64,000 bases of DNA from Streptococcus oralis (GCF_024399415.1 NZ_CP029257.1:209501-273500); one strand, 5' to 3'; numbered from the stretch's first letter, positions 8,353 to 17,167 are shown. Notes: generated by a model from the sequence alone, not told the origin. Numbers and translations: made by a program.

Positions 8353-9567
8353 ATGAAAGAATATAACAAGTCTAGTAAGTTAGAGCATGTTGCTTATGAT
8401 ATTCGTGGTCCGGTTTTGGAAGAAGCCATGCGCATGCGAGCAAACGGAGAAAAGATTTTACGTCTGAATACAGGAAATCCAGCAGAATTTGGCTTTACAG
8501 CGCCAGACGAAGTCATTCATGACTTGATTATGAATGCGCGTGATAGTGAGGGATATTCTGACTCCAAAGGGATTTTCTCAGCCCGTAAGGCCATCATGCA
8601 GTATTGCCAACTGAAGAAATTTCCCAATGTAGACATTGATGATATCTACCTTGGAAATGGTGTCAGTGAGCTGATTGTTATGTCCATGCAAGGGCTTTTG
8701 GATAATGGCGATGAGGTCTTGGTACCTATGCCAGACTATCCTCTCTGGACAGCCGCGGTCAGCCTAGCTGGGGGAAATGCCGTTCACTATATCTGTGATG
8801 AAGCTGCAGAATGGTACCCAGATATTGACGATATTAAGTCAAAAATTACTTCCAATACCAAGGCAATCGTCCTTATCAATCCAAATAACCCAACTGGAGC
8901 CCTTTATCCTAAGGAACTCTTGTTGGAGATTATTGAGATTGCCCGTCAAAACGATTTGATCATCTTTGCGGATGAAATTTATGATCGCATGGTGATGGAT
9001 GGGCATGTGCATACGCCTGTGGCGAGCTTGGCACCTGATGTTTTCTGTGTCAGCATGAATGGTCTGTCAAAATCTCACCGTATCGCTGGTTTCCGTGTAG
9101 GCTGGATGGTCTTGTCTGGTCCTAAGCACCATGTCAAGGGCTATATCGAAGGTCTCAATATGCTGTCCAATATGCGTCTTTGCTCTAACGTTTTGGCCCA
9201 GCAAGTCGTACAAACATCACTAGGTGGGCACCAGTCAGTAGATGAATTGCTCCTTCCTGGTGGACGGATTTACGAGCAAAGAAACTTCATTTACAATGCC
9301 ATTCAAGATATCCCAGGTTTGTCTGCGGTCAAGCCGAAGGCGGGTCTTTATATCTTCCCTAAAATCGACCGCAATATGTACCGCATTGATGATGATGAAC
9401 AGTTCGTTCTTGATTTTTTGAAGCAGGAAAAGGTTCTCTTGGTTCATGGTCGTGGTTTTAACTGGAAGGAACCAGACCATTTCCGTATCGTTTACCTTCC
9501 TCGTGTGGACGAATTAGCGCAAATCCAAGAAAAGATGACACGTTTCTTGAGTCAGTATCATAGATAA
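8353..9567 (+). CDS. alaT: Class I/II pyridoxal-phosphate aminotransferase, AlaT-like
   Basis: A 404-residue aminotransferase of fold type I. The PLP Lys is Lys240 in SMNGLSKSHRIAGFR; other family motifs are RLNTGNPAEFG, VLVPMPDYPLW, INPNNPTGALYP and the Asp in FADEIYDRM. This subgroup interconverts alanine and pyruvate with glutamate/2-oxoglutarate. Substrate preference is inferred from close similarity to the AlaT class rather than shown. A GAGGAAAC ribosome site precedes the ATG. It is a single-gene unit with its own promoter. Confidence 0.88.
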   Translation: MKEYNKSSKLEHVAYDIRGPVLEEAMRMRANGEKILRLNTGNPAEFGFTAPDEVIHDLIMNARDSEGYSDSKGIFSARKAIMQYCQLKKFPNVDIDDIYLGNGVSELIVMSMQGLLDNGDEVLVPMPDYPLWTAAVSLAGGNAVHYICDEAAEWYPDIDDIKSKITSNTKAIVLINPNNPTGALYPKELLLEIIEIARQNDLIIFADEIYDRMVMDGHVHTPVASLAPDVFCVSMNGLSKSHRIAGFRVGWMVLSGPKHHVKGYIEGLNMLSNMRLCSNVLAQQVVQTSLGGHQSVDELLLPGGRIYEQRNFIYNAIQDIPGLSAVKPKAGLYIFPKIDRNMYRIDDDEQFVLDFLKQEKVLLVHGRGFNWKEPDHFRIVYLPRVDELAQIQEKMTRFLSQYHR

Positions 9568-9608
9568 GGCTTTTATAGGGAAAAGCAGGAAACATTTACT
9601 TAGAGCTA

Positions 9609-9637
9609 TTGACAAATAGGTCAGAATCAGATAGAAT
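9609..9637 (+). promoter_or_regulatory. rpmH promoter
   Basis: Consensus TTGACA (9609-9614), 17-base spacer, TAGAAT (9632-9637). This strong promoter suits a ribosomal protein gene. Confidence 0.8.
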
Positions 9638-9711
9638 AGTAAAGTATGTTTAGTAACTGATCACTTTATAGCCGGCTAAACGAATACAAAATCTATGAGG
9701 AGGTATTCATC

Positions 9712-9846
9712 GTGAAACGTACTTATCAACCAAGTAAACTTCGTCGTGCGCGTAAACACGGATTCCGTAACCGTATGTCAACTAAAAACGGTCGTCGCGT
9801 ATTGGCAGCTCGTCGTCGTAAAGGACGCAAAGTTTTGGCTGCATAA
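9712..9846 (+). CDS. rpmH: Ribosomal protein bL34
   Basis: A 44-residue, extremely basic protein: it opens [18 protein letters not shown] and ends [10 protein letters not shown], the standard L34 sequence at its standard length. It is a structural protein of the 50S subunit. The start codon is GTG at 9712, with the strong ribosome site GAGGAGG upstream. It has its own consensus promoter and a terminator directly after the stop. In many bacteria rpmH neighbours dnaA/rnpA; here it is detached, as in other streptococci. Confidence 0.98.
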
Positions 9847-9867
9847 TCCAAACGAATTCAACAAAGA

Positions 9868-9903
9868 AGTCAGTAGGAACTCGAGTCTACTGGCTTTTCT
9901 TTT
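9868..9903 (+). terminator. rpmH terminator
   Basis: AGTCAGTAG (9868-9876) pairs with CTACTGGCT (9887-9895), one G-T pair, followed by TTTCTTTTT. Confidence 0.8.
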
Positions 9904-9984
9904 TATCTTAAAGGGTGCATTGTCTACGAAATCGGTCATTTCAGATGAAACTCATAGAGGGCTCATTTAAAAGGTCACATACAA

Positions 9985-10026
9985 AAAACTCAAAACCAGA
10001 TATAAGTTACTGATTTTGAGTTTTTG
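9985..10026 (-). terminator. kimA terminator, possibly bidirectional
   Basis: AAACTCAAAAcCAG and CTGaTTTTGAGTTT pair with one mismatch. Read leftward the hairpin is followed by a T-run, directly after the stop codon of the leftward transporter gene. Confidence 0.75.
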
Positions 10027-10027
10027 T

Positions 10028-11872
10028 TTATTCTTTTAAGTGATAAGAGTAGCTAGCGACAACGACGTCTTCGTGCCATCTGAGAGCGTATTTTAGTTTA
10101 AGGCTCATTTGATTGTGCAGGATATTTTGCCAAGGCTTGTTAGGGATAAACTGTGGTACAAGAACTGTAACGGTGTAGTTTTTTTGCTTAGCTTCTTGGG
10201 CGATTCGTTTGACATACTTAACGCTAGGGGTGATGATGTCGCGGTAGCTGGTATTGATATTCTTCAGAGTGATATTTGGGAAGTAATCGGCAAATTCCTG
10301 AAGAATTTCTTGGTCTTTATCGGCCGTTTCTTTAGTAGAAATGTGCATGGCTAACACTTCGTCACCGATACTTTGAGCGTAGTTAATGGCTCCGACACTT
10401 ACTCGAGTAACATTTCCTACGAGGACGAGAACCAGATTGCCGTCGTAAGTGCACTTTTCAATTCCTTCGTAGAGTCGTAGTTGTTTTGCCACTTTTTGGT
10501 AATGGCTGTGAATGGACAAAAAGAGGAAGGTTAAAACTAGGATAATTGGGAAGAATGGCCAGATATCACCCAGTCTGAAGAGGAGTAAAATGAGAACGAT
10601 AGCATAACAAATGATGGCTCCTAGGACATTAGCAAAGGCAGGTTTTAAGAAGTTTGCTCCTTTTTCCTTTTTCCAATGACGAATCATCCCAGTCTGAGAA
10701 AGGGCAAAGGGAACGAAGACCCCGATAGTATAAAGAGGAATCAAGCGTTCAGTATTCCCATTAAAAATGAGAAGAAGGATCATAGCTCCAAAGGCCAGAG
10801 TTAAGATACCGTTGGAGTAGCCAAGGCGATCCCCTTTTTCCATAAAGAGATGGGGCATGTACTTGTTTTTAGCCATATTGTAAGCCAGCATAGGGAAGGC
10901 TGAAAAGCCAGTATTTGCAGCTACAGCTAGAATCAAGGCTGTTGAGAACTGGAAGAGATAGTAGCTAGCATGACCAAAGAATGAATCACCAAGAATGCCC
11001 TTGGCCATTTGCGAGAGGATGGTTTCTCCATTTTGAGGTGTGATGCCCATCCAGTAGTTTAGGAAGGTAATGCCTGCAAAAAGAAATCCTAAAATCAAGG
11101 ACATGATGGTCAAGGTTTGAGCAGCATTCTTTTCTTTCGGAGTTTTGAAAAATGGTACCGCATTTGAAATAGCCTCAACCCCTGTCAGAGAGGCAGAGCC
11201 ACTGGTAAAGGCTCTCAATAGGAGAACGATGGAAAGGCTCGGAACAGTTTGTCCAATGGTTGAAGTTGCCTGGTAGTTTAGGGAACCTGTGAATAGTTGA
11301 AAGAACCCATAAAGCAAGAGAAAGACGGTACTGAAGATAAAGAGGTAGACAGGAATCATCAGAGAGCTGGCAGATTCTTTCAATCCTCTTAAATTCAAGA
11401 GCATGAGCAGGCAGACTAGGAAAATAGAGATATGAAGATTGTAGGGATGGAGGGCAGGGATGGCTGCTGTAATAGCATCAGCTCCAGACGCAACGGATAC
11501 GGCTACTGTCAGCATATAGTCAACAAGGAGGCTGCCCCCTGCAATCAAGCCTAGTTCAGGGGAGAGATTTTCCCGAGTGACCATATAAGCTCCTCCACCT
11601 TGAGGATAGGCGTGAATAATTTGACGATAGGAAATGGTCAAACTAGCGAGGAGTAAGAGGACAAAAATACCGATAGGGAGGCTCCACCAAATAGCGAGAG
11701 GAGAGAGACTGACTAAAACGAGAATGACTTGTTCGGGTCCATAGGCAATAGAAGACAGGGCATCACTGGATAACATTGCAAGTGCCTGCATTTTTCCCAA
11801 CAATCCCCCTTCACCGTCTGTGAGAGACTTGAGTGGTCGACCGATAAAGGTATATTTTAATTTTCTAAACAT
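10028..11872 (-). CDS. kimA: KimA-type potassium importer (APC superfamily)
   Basis: A 614-residue APC-family transporter. The N-terminal two thirds hold about 12 membrane helices with KimA-type segments GRPLKSL, ALAMLSSDALSSIAYG, YPQGGGAYMV, AGGSLLVDYMLTV and NTGFSAFPMLA. The last 150 residues form a soluble domain ending VLVPQFIPNKPWQNILHNQ and WHEDVVVASYSYHLKE, as in Bacillus subtilis KimA (YdaO), a high-affinity K+/H+ symporter. It was long annotated as an amino-acid permease. I place the start at the ATG at 11872, with AAAGG upstream; an upstream TTG at 11899 falls only about two bases after the predicted transcript start and has no room for a ribosome site. Confidence 0.85.
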   Translation of the reverse strand: MFRKLKYTFIGRPLKSLTDGEGGLLGKMQALAMLSSDALSSIAYGPEQVILVLVSLSPLAIWWSLPIGIFVLLLLASLTISYRQIIHAYPQGGGAYMVTRENLSPELGLIAGGSLLVDYMLTVAVSVASGADAITAAIPALHPYNLHISIFLVCLLMLLNLRGLKESASSLMIPVYLFIFSTVFLLLYGFFQLFTGSLNYQATSTIGQTVPSLSIVLLLRAFTSGSASLTGVEAISNAVPFFKTPKEKNAAQTLTIMSLILGFLFAGITFLNYWMGITPQNGETILSQMAKGILGDSFFGHASYYLFQFSTALILAVAANTGFSAFPMLAYNMAKNKYMPHLFMEKGDRLGYSNGILTLAFGAMILLLIFNGNTERLIPLYTIGVFVPFALSQTGMIRHWKKEKGANFLKPAFANVLGAIICYAIVLILLLFRLGDIWPFFPIILVLTFLFLSIHSHYQKVAKQLRLYEGIEKCTYDGNLVLVLVGNVTRVSVGAINYAQSIGDEVLAMHISTKETADKDQEILQEFADYFPNITLKNINTSYRDIITPSVKYVKRIAQEAKQKNYTVTVLVPQFIPNKPWQNILHNQMSLKLKYALRWHEDVVVASYSYHLKE

Positions 11873-11907
11873 TTTCTTTTCCTTTGCTGAAAATTTCAAT
11901 AAGTGTT

Positions 11908-11936
11908 ATTATACTGCTTTGAAAAAAGGCAGTCAA
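11908..11936 (-). promoter_or_regulatory. kimA promoter
   Basis: On the minus strand TTGACT (11931-11936), 17-base spacer, TATAAT (11908-11913). Confidence 0.75.
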
Positions 11937-12023
11937 GGGAGAATGATCGGTATTAGAATATTTTTACAAGCCGGGGGATGCTATTTTTGGTATAATAGAT
12001 GGAAGAAAATGAGGTTAGAAGAG

Positions 12024-12797
12024 ATGATTTTTGATACGCACACACATTTAAATGTAGAAGAATTTGCAGGACGTGAGGCAGAAGAAATCGCCTTGGCTGC
12101 TGAGATGGGTGTGACACAGATGAATATTGTTGGTTTTGATAAGCCAACCATTGAACGAGTCCTAGAGTTGGCAGATGAGTATGAGCAACTCTACGCAACT
12201 ATTGGCTGGCATCCGACGGAAGCAGGGACTTACACAGATGAGGTCGAAGCTTACTTGCTTGAAAAACTAAAACATCCCAAGGTTGTTGCCTTGGGGGAGA
12301 TTGGTCTGGACTACCATTGGATGACAGCACCTAAGGAAGTACAGGAGCAGGTTTTTCGTCGTCAGATTCAGTTGTCTAAGGATTTGAATTTGCCTTTTGT
12401 GGTCCATACCCGTGATGCGCTAGAAGATACTTATGAGATTATCAAGAGTGAGGGCGTTGGTCCTCGTGGTGGGATTATGCATTCATTTTCAGGCTCTTTG
12501 GAGTGGGCTGAGAAGTTTGTCGAGCTTGGCATGACCATTTCTTTCTCAGGTGTAGTGACCTTTAAGAAAGCGACGGATATCCAAGAGGTTGCTAGGGAAC
12601 TTCCTTTGGATAAAATCCTCGTTGAGACAGATGCCCCCTACCTGGCTCCTGTTCCTAAACGTGGCCGTGAAAACAAAACAGCCTACACACGCTATGTGGT
12701 AGATTTTATCGCGGATTTGCGTGGGATGACGACTGAGGAGTTAGCCGCAGTAACAACTGCAAATGCAGAGCGTATCTTTGGATTGGATAGCAAGTAA
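12024..12797 (+). CDS. tatD: TatD-family metal-dependent hydrolase/DNase
   Basis: A 257-residue TIM-barrel hydrolase, normal TatD length. Metal-binding motifs: MIFDTHTHLN at the start, GEIGLDYH near residue 90, PFVVHTRDA near 127, MHSFSGS near 152 and VETDAPYLAP near 203. TatD proteins are 3'-5' DNases/RNases or deaminase-like amidohydrolases in nucleic acid turnover. The start is the ATG at 12024 (AGAAGAG upstream); longer frames lack family sequence. An extended -10 box (TATAAT, 11991-11996) precedes it. It is the first gene of a long rightward operon; its stop TAA shares one base with the rnmV start. Confidence 0.93.
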   Translation: MIFDTHTHLNVEEFAGREAEEIALAAEMGVTQMNIVGFDKPTIERVLELADEYEQLYATIGWHPTEAGTYTDEVEAYLLEKLKHPKVVALGEIGLDYHWMTAPKEVQEQVFRRQIQLSKDLNLPFVVHTRDALEDTYEIIKSEGVGPRGGIMHSFSGSLEWAEKFVELGMTISFSGVVTFKKATDIQEVARELPLDKILVETDAPYLAPVPKRGRENKTAYTRYVVDFIADLRGMTTEELAAVTTANAERIFGLDSK

Positions 12798-13375
12798 TGA
12801 AAGAAAAAATTTCCCAAGTCATCGTAGTCGAAGGACGGGATGATACAGCCAATCTCAAACGTTACTTTGATGTAGAGACCTATGAAACACGAGGTTCCGC
12901 CATAAATGACCAGGATATAGAGCGGATTCGTCGCCTGCATGAACTGCATGGAGTCATTGTCTTTACAGATCCAGATTTTAATGGGGAACGGATTCGGCGC
13001 ATGATTATGACGGCCATTCCAACAGTGCAGCATGCCTTTCTCAAGCGAGATGAGGCTGTTCCCAAATCTAAGTCCAAGGGACGTTCTCTGGGAATCGAAC
13101 ACGCCAGCTACGAAGATCTAAAAACAGCGCTGGCTCAGGTGACAGAGAAATTTGAAAACGAGAACGAGTTTGACATCAGTCGTGGTGACTTGATTCGCCT
13201 AGGTTTCTTAGCAGGAGCAGACAGCCGTAGACGCCGAGAGTATCTAGGCGAACAGCTCCGCATCGGTTATTCCAATGGAAAACAACTCCTCAAGCGCTTA
13301 GAGTTATTTGGGGTAACCTTGGCAGAAGTGGAAGAAGTGATGACTAAGTATTCAGTCCAAGGGAGTCAGAAATGA
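12797..13375 (+). CDS. rnmV: Ribonuclease M5 (5S rRNA maturation)
   Basis: A 192-residue Toprim-domain nuclease. The Toprim motifs are VIVVEGRDDT (catalytic Glu) and VIVFTDPDFNGERIRR (DxD). The C-terminal basic part (RRRREYLGEQLRIGYSNGKQL) is the rRNA/L18-contact region. RNase M5 trims 5S rRNA precursors in low-GC Gram-positives. Its ATG overlaps the tatD stop by one base, so it is translationally coupled, and its own stop overlaps the next gene's start (ATGA). The tatD-rnmV-ksgA order is classical in Firmicutes, but here four genes separate rnmV from ksgA. Confidence 0.95.
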   Translation: MKEKISQVIVVEGRDDTANLKRYFDVETYETRGSAINDQDIERIRRLHELHGVIVFTDPDFNGERIRRMIMTAIPTVQHAFLKRDEAVPKSKSKGRSLGIEHASYEDLKTALAQVTEKFENENEFDISRGDLIRLGFLAGADSRRRREYLGEQLRIGYSNGKQLLKRLELFGVTLAEVEEVMTKYSVQGSQK

Positions 13376-14226
13376 AAAGAGTGATTATTACAGGTGGCAA
13401 TAGTGGTATTGGCTATCAGGTTGCAAAACAATTAGCTGAAAAGGACTGGTCAATGACTCTATTTTGCCGACGGAAAGAAGCGGCTGAGCAAGCCTGTGAG
13501 GAAATTCGTCAGCAGACAGGAAATCCGCATGTAGATTATATCTTGGTTGATTTATCTGAGATGAAAAGTGTCAAGGAAGCGGTAGAACAGTATATCCAAA
13601 AAGAAGGGACTTTAGATGTTTTAATTAACAATGCGGCTGATTTTGATTTGTCAGTCAAAAAGCCCATCCTGACTAGGGAGGGATTAGAAAAGCAATTTGC
13701 GACCAACGTGGTTGCTCCCTTTTTACTTTCTACCTTGTTGAAAGGTTTGTTGGAAAAATCTGAGAGTGGCCGAATTATTAATATTTCTTCTCAAGGGCTG
13801 ATGCTTTATCCCTTCATGAAGCTTGATTTTGAAAATTTAGCTGGTCAAAAACATTATAGTCCTGCCAAGACCTATTATCAGAATAAACTGGCCTTGTTGA
13901 TGCTGTCGCTTTATATGCGGAAACATTGGAAAGGTATCAAGGTTCAGGCAATCCGTGTGACCAATGTCAAAGTTGATATGCGCCGCTATGATCACCTCCG
14001 CACTTTTATGAAAAATTTGTATAAAATCAAGTCAAGATTTTCAATTAGTCCGGAAGAAATGGCCAAAGTCTATACAGCCTTATCTACAGAAGATGGATAT
14101 GACGGGTTTTTGTATGACGAGAAATGCAGGGAAGTAAAAGCAAATGCACCTGCTTACGAAGAAGAGGAGCAAGAAAAACTCTATTCTCTGCTTGAGCACT
14201 TGACTTTTTCAAGAGACAATTCATAA
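13372..14226 (+). CDS. Short-chain dehydrogenase/reductase
   Basis: A 284-residue SDR. The Rossmann nucleotide motif is ITGGNSGIGYQVA (TGxxxGIG) at residues 6-18. NNAADF is the NNAG-type motif near residue 87. The catalytic set is SSQGLM and YYQNK (Tyr-x3-Lys) near residues 140-170. It therefore very likely reduces or oxidises a small carbonyl or alcohol substrate with NAD(P)H; the substrate is unknown. Its start overlaps rnmV by four bases, so it is coupled to the RNA-processing operon even though its role is metabolic. Confidence 0.85.
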   Translation: MKRVIITGGNSGIGYQVAKQLAEKDWSMTLFCRRKEAAEQACEEIRQQTGNPHVDYILVDLSEMKSVKEAVEQYIQKEGTLDVLINNAADFDLSVKKPILTREGLEKQFATNVVAPFLLSTLLKGLLEKSESGRIINISSQGLMLYPFMKLDFENLAGQKHYSPAKTYYQNKLALLMLSLYMRKHWKGIKVQAIRVTNVKVDMRRYDHLRTFMKNLYKIKSRFSISPEEMAKVYTALSTEDGYDGFLYDEKCREVKANAPAYEEEEQEKLYSLLEHLTFSRDNS

Positions 14227-14350
14227 AGGATTAGAAAAATAAATTTTATGCTTACATCAATAGTGGAAAGAAATTTAGATATCGAAATCTGTTTGGAGAG
14301 TCCTGAAAAGTAATAACAATAACCAGATAGCCCAAAAATACAAAGGGAAT

Positions 14351-14360
14351 GTGTTACAAT
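14351..14360 (+). promoter_or_regulatory. Candidate internal promoter of the accessory cassette
   Basis: An extended -10 TGTTACAAT lies in the 233-base gap before the gene at 14460. I do not see a clear -35 box. Confidence 0.35.
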
Positions 14361-14459
14361 AGAGGTAATAGCATATGCTTCAACTATGCTCAATACCATG
14401 CCTGATAAAAAAGATAATTGATAAAATCTGCATTTGGGTGAAATTAATGAGGAAAAGCG

Positions 14460-15851
14460 ATGGGAATTTTTGATTTTTTTAAAAAGACAGAAGCACAGAA
14501 GACAACAGAAGAAACCAAAGGAGATGCTTGTCTAGGAGTTTTGGGTTTCTTTCCAATGAAAGAAAAGAGGGAATTACTGATTGCTGCGACTTTGGAAGGG
14601 AGCTTGACAGTTGGTGATCGTCTTCAGTTTTGCAATCCCGATCAAGGTATGGATACTCTTGAAACCGTAGTTGTAAAAAAACTTACTTGCCAAAACAAAG
14701 ATGTGGAATCTCTTAGAGATGAGGAGTTAGTTTATCTAGAGATCGATATGCTTCCCTCTCTAGCTAAGTTAAAAAAGGGAAGTGTGCTCTATAGTCCTGG
14801 TGTAGATGCAAAAAAGCGTTTATCTAGCTATGCTTATGCTCTCTATCGAACTTTTGTGACTATTCAAGAAGGTAAAGTAAGCGATGAGGACTATCAGAAT
14901 CTTAGTCTTGATGATAGTATCGAAATTTTACAGGCTTTTTTATGGGATTGCCGTCAAAAACCAAAAAGTGAAGAGAGCAATCAAGAAAATACTCGTAAGT
15001 CAGAGCGTCTAGCAGAAATTGTCAAGGACAAGTTGCTAGAAGCAGATTCGATTTATGCAGTTTATTCAGAAAATACTGGGGAACCTTATCTTTTCTCAAC
15101 TACATATGATAGAGGTGACGAAGGCTATCTATGCACTGACCCGATGATTATGCTATTTACCCCTCGTTGGTATCATCAGTATAAGGAAACAATTGAAAAC
15201 CAATTAAAAGTGGTAAAACGGATTGAAAATACGGAAGATAAAAAAGGAATTGAGAATTTTCTTGGAACAGCCTTTTACTTGAACGGTGCTTTAGGAGCAT
15301 TCTTTAATACCAAAGAAGTTAGTATAAGTTCTTCTATTTTAGTTCAAAAACCAGATTTTTCAGGCTTGCCAGAGATACAAGTTCCTGTTATGAACCCTGA
15401 TATTGTGAGATGGATGCTTTTGATGGGACAGATGGATAGACCGATTACAGAAGAGGAAGAATTAATTTATAAACTCTATTATAAGTTCTTTTCAATGGCA
15501 ATGCCAAAAGCTAAATTCCTTCTTCCTATAAATGCAACATCAGGATTTCCTGAACCTAGTCAGGAAAGTAATGCTCATGTTTTAGAAGAATCCGCTACAT
15601 TTAATCTTCCAACTAGAGAAGGAAAAAATGGACGAAATTCGGTTTCAGTGTTTACTGATTGGAAACGTTTGCGAATGGTTTTTGATGAAAATTGGAGCGC
15701 TATGATTGAAAACGCTGGAGGCATGATTGAAATCTTTGACTATGCCATTAACCAGACTGAGTATTATAAAGCGGGTGTTTATGTCAGTGACAAAGCGTTT
15801 AAAGAAATGCAACAGTTCAGTGAGGAACTAGAAGGAAGAGCTAAAGGTTGA
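14460..15851 (+). CDS. SseB-like protein with an N-terminal EF-Tu domain II-like barrel
   Basis: A 463-residue cytosolic protein without a signal or membrane segment. After MGIFDFFKK, residues 20-110 (GSLTVGDRLQFCN ... EELVYLEIDM) read like the beta-barrel of translation-factor domain II: a GD turn, a substitution-tolerant sheet and a closing VYLEI strand. Residues about 175-260 (SIYAVYSENTGEPYLFST) and 345-455 (LPINATSGFP ... SVSVFTDWKRLRMVF) both look like SseB N-terminal-type domains. SseB-like proteins are often found in bacterial toxin-immunity gene clusters. The function is not known. It has AAAAGCG before the ATG and is the first gene of a three-gene cassette. Confidence 0.75.
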   Translation: MGIFDFFKKTEAQKTTEETKGDACLGVLGFFPMKEKRELLIAATLEGSLTVGDRLQFCNPDQGMDTLETVVVKKLTCQNKDVESLRDEELVYLEIDMLPSLAKLKKGSVLYSPGVDAKKRLSSYAYALYRTFVTIQEGKVSDEDYQNLSLDDSIEILQAFLWDCRQKPKSEESNQENTRKSERLAEIVKDKLLEADSIYAVYSENTGEPYLFSTTYDRGDEGYLCTDPMIMLFTPRWYHQYKETIENQLKVVKRIENTEDKKGIENFLGTAFYLNGALGAFFNTKEVSISSSILVQKPDFSGLPEIQVPVMNPDIVRWMLLMGQMDRPITEEEELIYKLYYKFFSMAMPKAKFLLPINATSGFPEPSQESNAHVLEESATFNLPTREGKNGRNSVSVFTDWKRLRMVFDENWSAMIENAGGMIEIFDYAINQTEYYKAGVYVSDKAFKEMQQFSEELEGRAKG

Positions 15852-15858
15852 TCAAGGG

Positions 15859-16155
15859 ATGAAAATAATCGTTGATAGAGAGTCTATCTGTATGGGGGAT
15901 GATGTTCTGCCTCACAAGGTAGAACTTGAAGTTTCTGAGGACATAACAGTAGAGGAATTTTGTGATTTTCTTCAAAAGGACAGATATTTGCCTAGATTGG
16001 ATACAGAGTGGCTTCTCCGACATGGTGGGCAGACAATAACAAGCTATCATACAGAAACAAAAGAACTGACGAATCCCAATATCTATTTAAAAGACCTGAT
16101 TCATCAGAGTTCTAGAGGAAATGAATTTTTTTGGATATATCGCCGTTCCTATTAA
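15859..16155 (+). CDS. Small hypothetical protein with VDRESICMGDD start
   Basis: A 98-residue acidic protein. It opens MKIIVDRESICMGDDV, followed by a beta/alpha pattern (HKVELEVSEDITVEEFCDFLQ) and ends in FFWIYRRSY. Short proteins with this VDRES-x-CMGDD start occur as hypothetical genes in Gram-positive accessory loci, in my recollection next to toxin-immunity genes; this is memory, not a search. It starts eight bases after the preceding stop, with AAGGGATG context, so it is co-transcribed with the SseB-like gene. No enzyme motif is visible. Confidence 0.65.
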   Translation: MKIIVDRESICMGDDVLPHKVELEVSEDITVEEFCDFLQKDRYLPRLDTEWLLRHGGQTITSYHTETKELTNPNIYLKDLIHQSSRGNEFFWIYRRSY

Positions 16156-16312
16156 AAAAGAGAATAAATGATTTTCTTAAAAGATAATGAATGAAAATTA
16201 GAACAATATGCATTGATTTTTTGACAACAAGAGGCAATCTAAACAGTTGGCCCTGTTTGGAGTGACTTTGACGGAAGGCAAAGCCTTCATAAAAATGGTG
16301 GAAGGAAACGAT

Positions 16313-17167
16313 ATGGCAAATAGAAGCTATATTTATTTAAAAAACGGGAAAGATGTACGTATTTTAACGGAGGGAGTTTACACCATTCCTTATTTTTGGC
16401 AATTATTTTGGGATGAAAAAGATGTGCGAATGCCTAATATTCTATGGAAAAAATTTAATATCTTACTTCCTATTGAAAAATTCCAGAAAAAGGCCACCCA
16501 AAATCGCTCTTTTTTAGAACAGAACGCTCCTCAGACCTTGCAACTATATGATGATTTTGTTCGCTATATTCTTGCAAATGTCAAAGCAGGTGACATGCTA
16601 GGATTTGATGTTTTAGAAGTTGCTGATATGGATGGATTGACTACAGCTTCGCGTAAGCTTATAAAAAATATCCGAGCCATTCAGGAAAATCAACCCCAAG
16701 AATTGGATTTTTCTTTAACAGAAAAGAACGTAATTTGGTCTGCTATGGGATTTCCTGATTATTATGCCTCAAAATTATTGCCAGAAGATAATATTCTAGA
16801 CTCGGTTGCATACCAAGATGAGTTGAAGAAAATGCAAGGCCCAAAAGATAAGCAAGAACAAGAGCAAGAAGATAATCAGGAACAAGACCAAGAAGAAAAA
16901 CAAGCACAAGGTCAAGAAGAGAATCAAAAACAAGATCAAGAAGAGAACCAAGAACAACGTCAAGAAGACGAGCAAGCACCACGTAAAGAAGATGAGCAAG
17001 TGCAAGGCCAAGAAAATAAGCAAGCACCACGTAAAGAAGATGAGCAAGTGCTTGATGAGACTGGTGCCGAATCTAAAGATGACGAGTACCATATTCCTTT
17101 GAGATTTTGGTTTCTCTTGGTGTTGGTAATTGTTTGGGTTTATAGATTGTTTTTAGCTAACAAATAG
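16313..17167 (+). CDS. Hypothetical protein with Gln/Glu repeats and a C-terminal membrane anchor
   Basis: A 284-residue protein of unknown function. Residues 1-165 are a globular domain starting MANRSYIYLKNGKD. Residues about 175-250 are an almost pure Gln/Glu/Lys/Asp tract of QEENQEQDQE-type units, likely a flexible or helical spacer. Residues about 262-281 (FWFLLVLVIVWVYRLFLA) form one membrane helix with the soluble part inside, because there is no signal peptide. I choose the ATG at 16313, since GGAAGGA lies six bases upstream; a TTG-led extension to 16247 has no ribosome site. Third gene of the cassette, ending 12 bases before ksgA. Confidence 0.7.
   Translation: MANRSYIYLKNGKDVRILTEGVYTIPYFWQLFWDEKDVRMPNILWKKFNILLPIEKFQKKATQNRSFLEQNAPQTLQLYDDFVRYILANVKAGDMLGFDVLEVADMDGLTTASRKLIKNIRAIQENQPQELDFSLTEKNVIWSAMGFPDYYASKLLPEDNILDSVAYQDELKKMQGPKDKQEQEQEDNQEQDQEEKQAQGQEENQKQDQEENQEQRQEDEQAPRKEDEQVQGQENKQAPRKEDEQVLDETGAESKDDEYHIPLRFWFLLVLVIVWVYRLFLANK
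16971..17051 (+). repeat. Direct 33-bp repeat inside the Gln/Glu-rich tract
   Basis: The 33 bases at 16971-17003 recur without change at 17019-17051, a 48-base period. They lie within a longer, more divergent array of CAAGAAGA-type units from about 16850. This favours length changes by slippage or recombination. Confidence 0.85.

Noticed and set aside
11873..11899. TTG start extending the KimA-type transporter
   Set aside because: It falls about two bases after the predicted transcript start and has no ribosome site; ATG at 11872 is well placed.
16247..16312. TTG start extending the Gln/Glu-repeat protein
   Set aside because: No ribosome site; the ATG at 16313 has GGAAGGA six bases upstream.
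16743..17092. Leucine-rich frames antisense to the Gln/Glu tract
   Set aside because: Mirror image of CAA/GAA repeats; no start signals.
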